Source: Moellerella sp963519845 (GTDB lineage: Bacteria; Pseudomonadota; Gammaproteobacteria; Enterobacterales; Enterobacteriaceae). Taken from it: a stretch of 64,000 nucleotides of DNA. This document shows, in pieces, positions 43,309-51,933 of the stretch; position 1 is the stretch's first letter, and the number at the start of each line of letters is the position of its first letter. The translations under genes were made by a program, and so were the position numbers. The DNA is taken from NCBI GenBank assembly GCA_963519845.1, contig CAUQNX010000002.1, positions 62,001 through 126,000 on the forward strand. The letters run 5' to 3'. The notes below the pieces were generated by a model. It saw nothing but the letters and a program-made list of their open reading frames with translations. It had not been told where the DNA came from and ran no database searches.

Positions 43309-44490
43309 ATGGCTCTACTAAAATTTCCAAAGAATCACAAACCCCGTTACTGCGGTTTTAATATTGATGGTATTTTAGACGAAACACTTAGAGAAGGGGC
43401 AGAACGTTGCATTTTTTCAATACCAGCACAATGCAAGATTCCACTGATTAGTAAAATTCTACAATGTGGGATACGTGATATTGTTTATGGCTCAGGACCG
43501 AACGATCCAACACTGCTTATCCACACGCTCAATGAATTGCTTGAAAATGACCTCCTCCCCTCAAAGACACACTTTTCCTTTATCATGCTACTAAATTGCC
43601 ATGAACCTCTTATGCCACAATTCAAGTTATTTCCAGATCTGCTGAAATCATATTTAACAATCAGTTTTGGGATGATATCTCATCAAACAAATAAAAGACT
43701 GTTCGAACACACGATCGAACAACTCAATAAATGGGGTTTTAATAATTTCCGAGTGAGTTTATTGAACAATTTCAGTACGGGCATCGACGAAGAATCCTAT
43801 GAAAAAATCACCAAGGATATTGATCGCTCCATTGGTATGGATATAAGTAAAATCCGCATCAATGACTCATTAGGCACGCTCTATCCAGAAGCAACGGCAA
43901 TTCTAACGGCAAATCTACGTCATCAATATCCTAAAACCGATTTCTGTTTGCATGCCCACAATGATAGAGGTCTCGGTTTGCAAAATGCACTGACATCGCT
44001 TTATCACGGTTTTAATATTATTGAAGGTGGATTTGCTGGAATGGGTAACCGTTCGGGTCTGCCGGCGATTGAGATCCTAGAACAAATATTTCGTGAACAG
44101 AATATCACTATTAACAATCATGATTTAAATACTGAAATGGTGATTGAAACAGCTAGATTATCAGAACGCACTTTCCTTTCTCTACCGGATCTGTACCGAC
44201 CAATCAGTGGGCTTATCGTTAACCAAGAAAATATGGGTGTTGCTAATATCCCCACTTTTCTACAAGCAGCTCGTGATATTCCCTATTTTCTTAATAGCAC
44301 AGGGCTCCACGATGCGACGATAAAAAAGATTCTACAAGATGAAGGGTTTGAAATAGAAGCAGAAGATCCTGCTATCGTGCAAAAGATCAAGAAAAAGCTC
44401 GATGCTATTTTGATCGCTACTTATCCGAAAAATATCAAAAGTTCGAATAAATACGCAAAGACGTCGTTCAGCTATATGCATCCAATGTGA
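43309..44490 (+). CDS. DRE-TIM metallolyase superfamily protein (homocitrate/isopropylmalate synthase-like)
   Basis: This is a 393-residue TIM-barrel enzyme of the family that condenses 2-oxo acids with acetyl-CoA or cleaves the reverse products. The active-site motifs are present: LDETLREG (catalytic Arg plus acidic metal ligand, the form seen in homocitrate synthases), the metal HxH in LHAHNDRGLG, and GGFAGMGNRSGLPAIE. There is no LeuA-type C-terminal allosteric domain. AAGGA precedes the ATG closely. It is divergent from the LysR gene and followed by an AEC carrier. The substrate is unknown; membership of the superfamily is clear, the exact reaction is not. Confidence 0.75.
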   Translation: MALLKFPKNHKPRYCGFNIDGILDETLREGAERCIFSIPAQCKIPLISKILQCGIRDIVYGSGPNDPTLLIHTLNELLENDLLPSKTHFSFIMLLNCHEPLMPQFKLFPDLLKSYLTISFGMISHQTNKRLFEHTIEQLNKWGFNNFRVSLLNNFSTGIDEESYEKITKDIDRSIGMDISKIRINDSLGTLYPEATAILTANLRHQYPKTDFCLHAHNDRGLGLQNALTSLYHGFNIIEGGFAGMGNRSGLPAIEILEQIFREQNITINNHDLNTEMVIETARLSERTFLSLPDLYRPISGLIVNQENMGVANIPTFLQAARDIPYFLNSTGLHDATIKKILQDEGFEIEAEDPAIVQKIKKKLDAILIATYPKNIKSSNKYAKTSFSYMHPM

Positions 44491-44593
44491 TTTATGCATC
44501 TACAGTTGGCTCACTTGCACGGAGTTTTCTCGAATAAATCTCACCATTGAAAAAATTTTTCTTCGGTAATAAAAAACCAAACAAGGAAAACAA

Positions 44594-45541
44594 ATGTTTA
44601 TAATCGTGGCTCCCATATTTCTGGTGATACTGGTAGGTTATTGTTACGGGCAATTCAGCATTGATAGTAGCCATAAAGATAAGCTGATCAACGACTATGT
44701 ACTCTATATCGCACTACCCGCACTCTTGTTTCTCGCCATTGCTCAGGCTGATATCGGCGAATTAAAACAGTGGGGCTTTATTCTTTCTACGCTGATCGGA
44801 ATAAGTGTCTGCTATATAAGTGCTTCACTTCTGGCAAAAGCACTGAAAATAGGACTTCCTCAATCTTCAATTCTTGGCATGAGCGCATGCTATGGTACAA
44901 CGGGATATATGGGTATCCCTATCCTGATTTCTGTGTATGGAGAACAAGCTGCTCTGCCTGCTGCGATAGCAACCGTTTTACACAATATCCCCACCATTAT
45001 GGCCGTTATCATCAGTTGGGATATTTTTTCCAGAACAAAAACGAGCGAATCTGTATCTATAAGTGTGTGGCAGGCCATACGGACAATCCTTAAGAACCCA
45101 CTGACGCTTGCAGTTCTAGCTGGATTAATCTTTGCCCTACTTGATATTAAGCTACCGGCTTTTATTGAACTCTTTGCCCGCTTTCTAGGTAACGCAGCTG
45201 GACCAACCGCTCTGTTTGCTCTCGGTCTGGGACTGGCTCGTCTTAAGGTCAAAGAACATTTCAATTTCGCCATGGGTAAGATTGTAATACCTATGATTGT
45301 GCTGAAACTCTTTGTACAACCACTCATTACCTTCACAATCGCTTTTTATCTCTTCGGCATGCAGCAAGATCTTTGGTTAGTTGTGGCAGTCGTAATGGCC
45401 GCTCAACCAATAGGTGCAGGCGTATACGTCTTCGCCAAACAGTATAAATATCAACAGGATGTTATTTCGCTATCGATTATAGTCTCATTGTTACTTGCTC
45501 TTATTAGCATCCCATTAATATTGACCTTTTTTTCTGCTTAG
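44594..45541 (+). CDS. AEC (auxin efflux carrier) family transporter
   Basis: This is a 315-residue inner-membrane protein with ten predicted helices, of the AEC family that moves malate, malonate and other organic acids or auxin-like compounds. Family stretches include VLYIALPALLFLAIAQ, a helix break at SACYGTTGYMGIPI and the C-terminal AQPIGAGVYVFAKQYKYQQD. AAGGA lies 4 bases before the ATG. It lies 103 bases downstream of the DRE-TIM gene with no clear terminator, so it probably imports the acid that enzyme uses or exports its product. Confidence 0.87.
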   Translation: MFIIVAPIFLVILVGYCYGQFSIDSSHKDKLINDYVLYIALPALLFLAIAQADIGELKQWGFILSTLIGISVCYISASLLAKALKIGLPQSSILGMSACYGTTGYMGIPILISVYGEQAALPAAIATVLHNIPTIMAVIISWDIFSRTKTSESVSISVWQAIRTILKNPLTLAVLAGLIFALLDIKLPAFIELFARFLGNAAGPTALFALGLGLARLKVKEHFNFAMGKIVIPMIVLKLFVQPLITFTIAFYLFGMQQDLWLVVAVVMAAQPIGAGVYVFAKQYKYQQDVISLSIIVSLLLALISIPLILTFFSA

Positions 45542-45860
45542 TCAGACTTAAATATCTATTTCAGGCAGGTTATATAATATTACTATCATCAAAGAGTTCA
45601 GCCATAAACCTAGTTAAAATACTCTGAATATAAATTTCACTTATCATCATAAATGTACTGATATTGGAAACTGGTTTATATCAGCAATTTCGCATTCAAT
45701 AGTTTTAATGAATAAATTAGATTAAAATCATATTAAATCGTCAATTTAATTGCAGCAATAATAATTAAAATCCTAATAAATCATTATATTAGGGTTAATT
45801 TAAGACGCTCATAAAATTTGACTATTTTCCGCATTTTTTGCCGTAATACAGTGCGCTTTG
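45542..45860. other. AT-rich gap before hok/sok
   Basis: No ORF, terminator with a good stem or repeat was seen in these about 320 bases. TTGACT at about 45820 followed after 20 bases by TAATAC could form the hok promoter, although the spacer is long. Confidence 0.4.
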
Positions 45861-45926
45861 AAATGTTTTTTGATAATCTTGCTGTGGGTGCTTGCTCCGA
45901 CTGGTTCAAGCATTTTGTGAGAGCCA

Positions 45927-45988
45927 GAAAGAGAAAAGCCCCGTTAGTTTTAACTTAAACCAACGAGGCCCAATCTTCACACTAGACA
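45927..45988 (-). ncRNA. sok: Sok-type antisense RNA
   Basis: On the minus strand -35 TTGACC (46023-46018) and -10 CACAAT (46000-45995) are exactly 17 bases apart and predict a start near 45988. The transcript would run about 60 bases, the usual Sok size, to a terminator stem (GCCTCGTTGGTTT with AAACTAACGGGGC) followed by TTTTCTCTTT. Two wobble positions pair only in the minus-strand RNA and become C-A mismatches on the plus strand. It lies across the hok leader just upstream of the toxin start. Ends are inferred. Confidence 0.7.
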
Positions 45989-46000
45989 ATTGAAATTGTG

Positions 46001-46019
46001 CCTCTTAGCCAATAAGAGG
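46001..46019 (+). promoter_or_regulatory. SD-sequestering stem of hok mRNA
   Basis: CCTCTT and AAGAGG pair around a 7-base loop and end 11 bases before the hok ATG. The right arm is the purine-rich segment that would act as the ribosome-binding site, so the stem would lower translation in the full-length mRNA. Confidence 0.55.
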
Positions 46020-46030
46020 TCAAGAAGAAA

Positions 46031-46171
46031 ATGACTAAATATGCCCTTGTGGGGCTTATTACCGTGTGTGTCACGGTACTGGGTTTCACTCTGTTAATGA
46101 ATGATAGACTCTGTCTTATCAACATTAATAGTGGAAACACAGTAGTTCAGGCGAAGCTTTCTTACGAATAG
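46031..46171 (+). CDS. hok: Hok/Gef family type I toxin
   Basis: Hok peptides insert in the inner membrane and depolarise the cell when the antisense RNA is lost. The 46-residue product starts MTKYALVGLITVCVTVLGFT, has one membrane helix (about 5-24) and the family tail RLCLININSGNTVVQAKLSY with the conserved Cys at 28. The charged C-terminal end (YE, stop) is a few residues shorter than HokA or HokE-type toxins. The leader upstream (AGAAAGAGAAAAGCCCCG) is the hok-mRNA signature. Sequence and context together make the assignment firm; activity is not shown. Confidence 0.9.
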   Translation: MTKYALVGLITVCVTVLGFTLLMNDRLCLININSGNTVVQAKLSYE

Positions 46172-46182
46172 AGCTTAGCCTA

Positions 46183-46215
46183 GCGGGGGAAGTTTCCCCC
46201 GCATTTTCTCTTTTT
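46183..46215 (+). terminator. Terminator of hok mRNA
   Basis: GCGGGGGA and TCCCCCGC make a perfect 8-bp GC stem around AGTT, followed by ATTTTCTCTTTTT. It lies 11 bases past the toxin stop. Confidence 0.88.
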
Positions 46216-46497
46216 GTTGAGTGTCGGTTCCAAGCACCCTTCCTATTCCGCAAAAGTGTTAATTGCCTGCTTAATATCCTTTTTAAATAGTTATAATACA
46301 GCTGTTATCTGGCGTTCAAATCTATCTTTAATTGATTAATAAGCTAATAACTTAAAAAAATACAAATTAATTCTAGAAAGATTAACCCTAGGTATAGAAT
46401 GCTGATAATAAATTTGTGTTAGCAAACAAAATTAGAGCAAAAAAGATCATTTAAAATATCTTTTGTCGTGATAAAAAAACAAAATAATGAGGGCAAT

Positions 46498-47427
46498 ATG
46501 AAATATCAAGATGTAACCAAAACACCTGGAGAGAACTCATACTTTCTGGTTTTTAATTTAATCAATACCCATAAAACTCGTGATACCTTGATTGATCTCT
46601 GCAATAACCTTTCTGGTCTAATACGCAGTATGAGAACTCGCTTTCCTACCTATGAAACTAGCTGTGTGATGGGATTTGGTGCCGATGCCTGGAGTCAACT
46701 ATTTCCTGATGCCGCAAAACCGCAGCAACTGAGTACATTTAAAGAGATAAAAGGAAATAGCTATACCGCTGTCTCAACACCAGGTGATCTTTTCTTTCAT
46801 ATTCGCGGATTAAAAACTTCGGCTTGTTATGAACTCGCGTCCATTATCAGTCAAAAATTAAATGGCGTGGTAACACCCGTCGATGAAGTGCACGGATTTC
46901 GCTATTTTGATGGACGCTCAATTATTGGTTTTGTTGATGGTACAGAAAATCCAGAATTTGAGGACGAACGCGCTGCCTTTGCCGTTATTGGTGAAGAAGA
47001 TGCCGACTTTGCTGGCGGCAGCTATGCTTTTGTTCAAAAATACATTCATGATATGGATGCATGGCAAGCGCTGAGTGTTGAAGAGCAGGAAAAAGTAATT
47101 GGGCGCCATAAATTCAATGATGTAGAGCTTAGCGATGAACAAAAAGAGGCGGGCTCCCATAATGTAGTCACCAATATTCAAGATGAAAATGGCGAAGATC
47201 TTAAAATTGTAAGAGCTAATATGCCATTTTCTAATCCATCAAAAAATGAATACGGTACCTATTTTATTGGCTATGCGCGATATTTCTCCACCACTCAACG
47301 AATGTTAGAAAATATGTTTCTCGGTTCAAAAGAAGGTGCGGCGGATAAATTGCTTAAATACAGTACGCCTATTACGGGCACACTCTTTTTTATTCCATCA
47401 CCCTCTTTTTTAGATGATATAGAATAA
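46498..47427 (+). CDS. DyP-type heme peroxidase, YfeX-like
   Basis: DyP peroxidases use H2O2 to oxidise bulky substrates with a b-type heme. The 309-residue product shows the key set at YfeX-like positions: D147 in GFVDGTENP, proximal heme ligand H221 in GSHNVV and R239 in IVRANMP. There is no signal peptide and no encapsulin-targeting tail or encapsulin gene. The ATG at 46498 follows GAGGG; a further upstream ATG exists but lacks conservation. It is convergent with yneE across a shared terminator. Substrate unknown. Confidence 0.88.
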   Translation: MKYQDVTKTPGENSYFLVFNLINTHKTRDTLIDLCNNLSGLIRSMRTRFPTYETSCVMGFGADAWSQLFPDAAKPQQLSTFKEIKGNSYTAVSTPGDLFFHIRGLKTSACYELASIISQKLNGVVTPVDEVHGFRYFDGRSIIGFVDGTENPEFEDERAAFAVIGEEDADFAGGSYAFVQKYIHDMDAWQALSVEEQEKVIGRHKFNDVELSDEQKEAGSHNVVTNIQDENGEDLKIVRANMPFSNPSKNEYGTYFIGYARYFSTTQRMLENMFLGSKEGAADKLLKYSTPITGTLFFIPSPSFLDDIE

Positions 47428-47450
47428 AATTAACTCAATGAATAAAAACC

Positions 47451-47490
47451 AAACAGGCGCTATATCTTAACTTATCGCGCCTGTTTTAAT
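47451..47490. terminator. Bidirectional terminator between peroxidase and yneE
   Basis: AAACAGGCGC and GCGCCTGTTT form a perfect 10-bp stem with a 16-base loop between two convergent stops. T-runs follow on the plus strand and A-runs precede it, so it can work both ways. Confidence 0.75.
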
Positions 47491-47495
47491 ATTGA

Positions 47496-48413
47496 CTACA
47501 ATAAATTGAAATATTTATTGGGTTTAATCGGCAGCGGCAGTGGTTTTATATCTAACATATCTAGCACATTACGTTCAATGGTGTTGCATATTGCATTCAG
47601 TGGCAAATCATTGGCAGAAATTCCAAATGGATCTTCTAACTCTTCAGCTAATGAATCCCAAGAAAGAAAGGTATAAGAGATAAAAACCGAGACAAATGGG
47701 GTCATAAAATGCAAATCAGCAACCAAAGCAAAAGGCAGTAAAGTACAAAAAAGATAGACGGTACGTTGTAAAATAAGCGTATATGCAAAGGGAATTGGCG
47801 TATTTGAAATTCGTTCACAACCGCCTAGAACATCAGATAATGCATTAACGTCTTTATTTATTGATTGAAATAAAACATCACTAATTATCTTATTATCCCG
47901 CAGCTCGCCTATTTTTAGGCCAATATGCAGTAAAATTCGGTTTGACCGGAAAGGACTTGCAATAACATCATCAAAAATAGCTTGCGGCAGTAGACGATAT
48001 AGATCAACCATCGGATTGGTTTTTCTTAACTCATGATTTAGGCTCCAACTAAGGGCAATTAATAAGCTACCAAACTCTTTTTGAAACATCGTATTCGTCG
48101 GTAGTAAGCTTTTGATATTACGTAAAATATTACGTTGATTAATCAGCATAGTACCCCATAAGGTTCTAGCTTCAACTAATCGGCTATAGCAAGCGTTATT
48201 ACGAAAACCAAGAAATATAGCGATTGCAATCCCTAATAAACTAAAGGGCGCGATAGTTAAATGAATACCTAATTTTTCGTAACATTGATAACTCATTACC
48301 GCAATAATGGATATAATAATATTAAGCGAAAGTCGAAATGTAATTTTAGATAAGACTGAACCATGCCAGTCGAACAAGCGGAAAAACCAGTGTTGATTTG
48401 GGCGAATAACCAT
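47496..48413 (-). CDS. yneE: Bestrophin-family anion channel YneE
   Basis: Bestrophin homologues form pentameric anion or cation channels. The 305-residue protein matches YneE across its length: MVIRPNQHWFFRLFDWHGSV, the neck region IAPFSLLGIAIAIFLGFRNN, ARTLWGTMLINQRNILR and the C-terminal SWDSLAEELEDPFG with the conserved acidic Ca-type segment. It has four membrane segments. It is a single-gene unit; the ion and role in the cell are unknown. Confidence 0.93.
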   Translation of the reverse strand: MVIRPNQHWFFRLFDWHGSVLSKITFRLSLNIIISIIAVMSYQCYEKLGIHLTIAPFSLLGIAIAIFLGFRNNACYSRLVEARTLWGTMLINQRNILRNIKSLLPTNTMFQKEFGSLLIALSWSLNHELRKTNPMVDLYRLLPQAIFDDVIASPFRSNRILLHIGLKIGELRDNKIISDVLFQSINKDVNALSDVLGGCERISNTPIPFAYTLILQRTVYLFCTLLPFALVADLHFMTPFVSVFISYTFLSWDSLAEELEDPFGISANDLPLNAICNTIERNVLDMLDIKPLPLPIKPNKYFNLL

Positions 48414-48580
48414 AATAAGTTTAATTTATAACCAAAATAATAGGTGTTTATTATTTCATTTATTTTATTAACAATCTATAGGGATACCCTGTACATATTA
48501 AGCGTTTCGGTATTCTTGATTAATTTCAACCTGTATCCTCACTCATACCTTAATTGAGTCTTATATTAACGGAGTTACAG

Positions 48581-48916
48581 ATGCCACACTGTATTATTGA
48601 ACACTCTATCTCATTAGATGGTGAAGTTTTAATGCCGCTGGTCTTTTCGGCTGCTTTGAACTCGGGATTATTTAACGCTGATGGTCGTGATATTAAAGTA
48701 AGAGCTTTGCCCTATCACAACTATCTTACCGGACCAACAAAATCAGATTTTGTGCATATTGTATTAAAAATACTCTCGGGGCGCACTGCAGAACAGAAAC
48801 AACTTCTCACACAAGCCGTATTAGCGAAAATAAATACGCTGTTACTACAAAATTGTTCAGTGACCATTGAAGTTGTCGATGTGGATCGCGCCAGTTATGC
48901 AAAATGCATAAGTTAG
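48581..48916 (+). CDS. 5-carboxymethyl-2-hydroxymuconate isomerase-like protein
   Basis: CHMI (HpaF) isomerises 5-carboxymethyl-2-hydroxymuconate in homoprotocatechuate breakdown, using its N-terminal proline. The 111-residue protein has P2 as the first residue after Met, MPHCIIEHSISLDG, and the family segments VRALPYHNYLTG and SGRTAEQKQLLTQAVL. The ATG at 48581 follows GGAG and puts Pro at position 2, which fixes the start. No other hpa gene is near, so it may serve a different tautomerase reaction. It ends at a strong hairpin. Confidence 0.88.
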   Translation: MPHCIIEHSISLDGEVLMPLVFSAALNSGLFNADGRDIKVRALPYHNYLTGPTKSDFVHIVLKILSGRTAEQKQLLTQAVLAKINTLLLQNCSVTIEVVDVDRASYAKCIS

Positions 48917-49223
48917 TTATCATCGACCTTAAATTCACTTCACCACTGATTAGCACCAACAAAGACTAAATATCGCTAGCACCTCAGCTAATTTTTCAGC
49001 TGAGGTGCTTATTCGGTGTTATTCAGCGACGCATTGCTGTTTTATTCGCCAATCAGGCCAACTCTATTTGACCTTTCATTATTTTCTCACAAATAAATGA
49101 TATCCTAGCCAAATGGATTTGAGTGTAATTAAAAGAATTTCTTATCTGTAAAACTGATCAGCAGTTGTTTTGATTACACCCATATCTAATTTTTTTACTC
49201 ACTAACAATATTGAGGTGTTTTT
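48917..49223. other. Gap between CHMI-like gene and speG
   Basis: These 307 bases hold the CHMI-like terminator at 48978-49009 and the unassigned speG promoter. No ORF or repeat is seen otherwise. Confidence 0.5.
48978..49013. terminator. Strong terminator hairpin after the CHMI-like gene
   Basis: AGCACCTCAGCT and AGCTGAGGTGCT form a perfect 12-bp stem with an AATTTTTC loop, about 60 bases past the stop, followed by TATT. Confidence 0.75.
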
Positions 49224-49811
49224 ATGATCGCCGGGCAGGTATCTCCCTTTAGATTGCGCCCTCTTGAGCGTGAAGATTTAGCTTTTATTCATCAACTTGA
49301 TAATAACGCAAGTATCATGCGTTACTGGTTTGAAGAGCCTTATGAGGCCTTTGTTGAATTAAGCGATCTCTACGACAAGCATATTCATGACCAATCTGAA
49401 CGACGTTTTGTAATTGTGTTTGAGGGTGTGAAAGTGGGATTAGTTGAATTGGTAGAAATTGACTATATTCATCGCCGTTCTGAATTTCAGATTATCATTG
49501 CGCCGAACTTTCAAGGTAAAGGGTACGCAACACGCGCCGCTAAGCTGGCCATGGATTATGCCTTTTCTGTTTTAAACCTATATAAACTCTATTTAATTGT
49601 CGATAAAGAGAACATCAAAGCGATCCATATCTATAATAAATTAGGTTTTCACACTGAAGGTGAGCTAATCGATGAATTTTTCGTCAATGGCCGCTATCAT
49701 ACTGCCATCCGTATGTGTATTTTTCAGCATCAATATTTTGCGATGAAAGAGCAAAACGCCCATACTGACAGCATGGTTAGCCAACACGCCACGATCAAAC
49801 AACAATTATAG
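49224..49811 (+). CDS. speG: Spermidine N1-acetyltransferase
   Basis: SpeG acetylates spermidine and spermine, lowering free polyamine. The 195-residue GNAT protein keeps LRPLEREDLAFIHQLDNNAS, RYWFEEPYEAFVELSDLYDK, the acetyl-CoA loop NFQGKGYATRAAKLAMDYAF and the Tyr-rich YKLYLIVDKENIKAIHIYNK. Length exceeds the E. coli protein (186) by a few residues at both ends. GAGGTG lies 6 bases before the ATG. It is followed after 47 bases by ppk. Confidence 0.96.
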   Translation: MIAGQVSPFRLRPLEREDLAFIHQLDNNASIMRYWFEEPYEAFVELSDLYDKHIHDQSERRFVIVFEGVKVGLVELVEIDYIHRRSEFQIIIAPNFQGKGYATRAAKLAMDYAFSVLNLYKLYLIVDKENIKAIHIYNKLGFHTEGELIDEFFVNGRYHTAIRMCIFQHQYFAMKEQNAHTDSMVSQHATIKQQL

Positions 49812-49858
49812 GTTACCGGCAAGGATCAGCTTCATTATAAAATTAGATTGGAGTCATA

Positions 49859-51928
49859 ATGTCCCAAGATCGCTTATATCACGAGAAAGAGCTTAGCTGG
49901 CTTTCTTTTAATGAACGAGTTCTACAGGAAGCGGCTGATAAACAGAATCCGCTGATAGAACGTATGCGCTTTTTGGGCATTTACTCCAATAATTTAGATG
50001 AATTTTATAAGGTTCGATTTGCCGATGTTAAACGCCGTATCTTGATTAATGAAGAGCGGGGTACGGCTTCCAGCTCACGTCATTTATTACGTAAAATTCA
50101 AACTAAAGTTGCGAAGCTCGATCAAGAATTTGATGTGCTCTATAACGAACTTCTGTTAGAAATGGCGCGTAATCAAATCTTTTTAATCAATGAGCGACAA
50201 ATTTCGCCTAATCAACAAATCTGGTTGCGACAATATTTTCGTCAAAATTTACGCCAGCACATCACGCCGATCTTGATCAATCCAGAGACTAACTTTGTTG
50301 AATTTTTAAAAGATGATTATACCTATCTGTCCATTGAAATTATTCACGGACAAAATACACAATATGCACTATTAGAAATTCCAACCGATAAAGTCCCGCG
50401 TTTTGTTAATCTGCCACCAGAGATGCCTAAAAAACGCAAGTCAATGATATTAATTGATAATATCCTTCGTTATTGTTTGGATGAGATTTTCAAAGGCTTT
50501 TTCGATTACGATAAGTTAAATGCTTATTCGATGAAAATGACACGTGATGCCGAATATGACTTCGCAACTGAAATGGAATCCAGCCTATTAGAGCTGATGT
50601 CTTCCACATTAAAACAGCGATTGACCGCCGAGCCCGTCAGATTTGTCTATCAACGTGATATGCCCGATGAGATGGTAGAGTTATTGCGTACCAAGTTGGG
50701 TTTATCCAATGATGACTCCGTTATCGCCGGTGGCCGTTATCATAATTTTAAAGATTTTATTAATTTCCCCAATGAGGGGATGAAGAATTTGCTGTATAAG
50801 CCCTTACCTCGCTTACGCCATCGTTGGTTCGATAATTTTCGTAATGGCTTTGATGCGATCCGCGAACGGGATGTTTTACTCTATTATCCTTATTACACAT
50901 TCGAACACACCTTGGAATTGTTGCGCCAAGCCTCTTTCGATCCCAGTGTTATTTCGATAAAAATCAATATCTACCGTGTGGCTAAAGATTCTCGTATTAT
51001 TGATTCGGTGATCCATGCTGCTCATAATGGTAAAAAAGTTTCTGTGGTGGTTGAGCTGCAAGCGCGTTTTGATGAAGAAGCTAATATTCATTGGGCCAAA
51101 CGACTGACAGAAGCGGGAGTGCATGTTATTTTCTCCGCGCCCGGTCTCAAGATCCATGCCAAACTCTTTATTATTTCACGTCTCGAAGAGGGTGAAGTGA
51201 TCCGTTATGCTCATATAGGTACTGGCAATTTTAACGAAAAAACTGCCCGTCTCTATACGGACTACTCCTTATTGACGGCAAATCAACAAATTACCAATGA
51301 AGTTCGTCGGGTGTTTAGTTTTATTGAAAACCCCTATCGTCCTGTCACATTCGATAATTTAATGGTTTCACCACAGAATACCCGAATCAAGCTAAATGCC
51401 CTTATTGATCAAGAGATCGAAAATGCGCAAGCGGATTTACCTTCCGGTATAACTCTTAAAATCAATAACTTAGTAGATAAAGAGCTGATCGATAAACTTT
51501 ATGATGCTTCCAATGCTGGCGTTAAAATTCGCTTACTGGTTCGCGGAATGTGTTCACTGGTCGCCGGTCATCCAGACTTCAGCGAAAATATCCAAGTAAC
51601 TAGTATTGTTGACCGTTTCTTGGAGCATGATCGCGTTTATGTGTTTACTAATGCGGGTGATGAGATGGTTTTTCTCTCTTCAGCGGATTGGATGACACGT
51701 AATATCGATTACCGAATTGAAGTGGCGATCCGCATTCTTGATGTGCAGCTCAAACAGCGAGTACTGGATATTCTCGACATTCAATTTAACGATACAGTAA
51801 AAGCACGTTTTGTTGACAAAGATCTGAGTAATCACTATGTTCCTCGCGGTAATAAACGCAAAATCCGTGCGCAACTTGCCATTTACGACTATTTAAAGTC
51901 ATTAGAAAATCCTGATACAAGAGCATAA
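49859..51928 (+). CDS. ppk: Polyphosphate kinase
   Basis: Ppk makes inorganic polyphosphate from ATP reversibly at the inner membrane. The 689 residues (E. coli 688) begin with YHEKELSWLSFNERVLQEAA and contain the two PLD-like active sites: GLKIHAKLFIISR, with the phosphorylated His, and FLEHDRVYVFTNAG, plus ARLYTDYSLLTAN. It is directly followed by ppx after 5 bases, so synthesis and breakdown of polyphosphate are encoded together. Confidence 0.98.
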   Translation: MSQDRLYHEKELSWLSFNERVLQEAADKQNPLIERMRFLGIYSNNLDEFYKVRFADVKRRILINEERGTASSSRHLLRKIQTKVAKLDQEFDVLYNELLLEMARNQIFLINERQISPNQQIWLRQYFRQNLRQHITPILINPETNFVEFLKDDYTYLSIEIIHGQNTQYALLEIPTDKVPRFVNLPPEMPKKRKSMILIDNILRYCLDEIFKGFFDYDKLNAYSMKMTRDAEYDFATEMESSLLELMSSTLKQRLTAEPVRFVYQRDMPDEMVELLRTKLGLSNDDSVIAGGRYHNFKDFINFPNEGMKNLLYKPLPRLRHRWFDNFRNGFDAIRERDVLLYYPYYTFEHTLELLRQASFDPSVISIKINIYRVAKDSRIIDSVIHAAHNGKKVSVVVELQARFDEEANIHWAKRLTEAGVHVIFSAPGLKIHAKLFIISRLEEGEVIRYAHIGTGNFNEKTARLYTDYSLLTANQQITNEVRRVFSFIENPYRPVTFDNLMVSPQNTRIKLNALIDQEIENAQADLPSGITLKINNLVDKELIDKLYDASNAGVKIRLLVRGMCSLVAGHPDFSENIQVTSIVDRFLEHDRVYVFTNAGDEMVFLSSADWMTRNIDYRIEVAIRILDVQLKQRVLDILDIQFNDTVKARFVDKDLSNHYVPRGNKRKIRAQLAIYDYLKSLENPDTRA

Positions 51929-51933
51929 TAAGC

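Noticed and set aside
44890..45336. 148-codon minus-strand frame inside the AEC gene
   Set aside because: It is a shadow of a well-conserved membrane carrier gene and has biased Arg/Ala/Ser composition.
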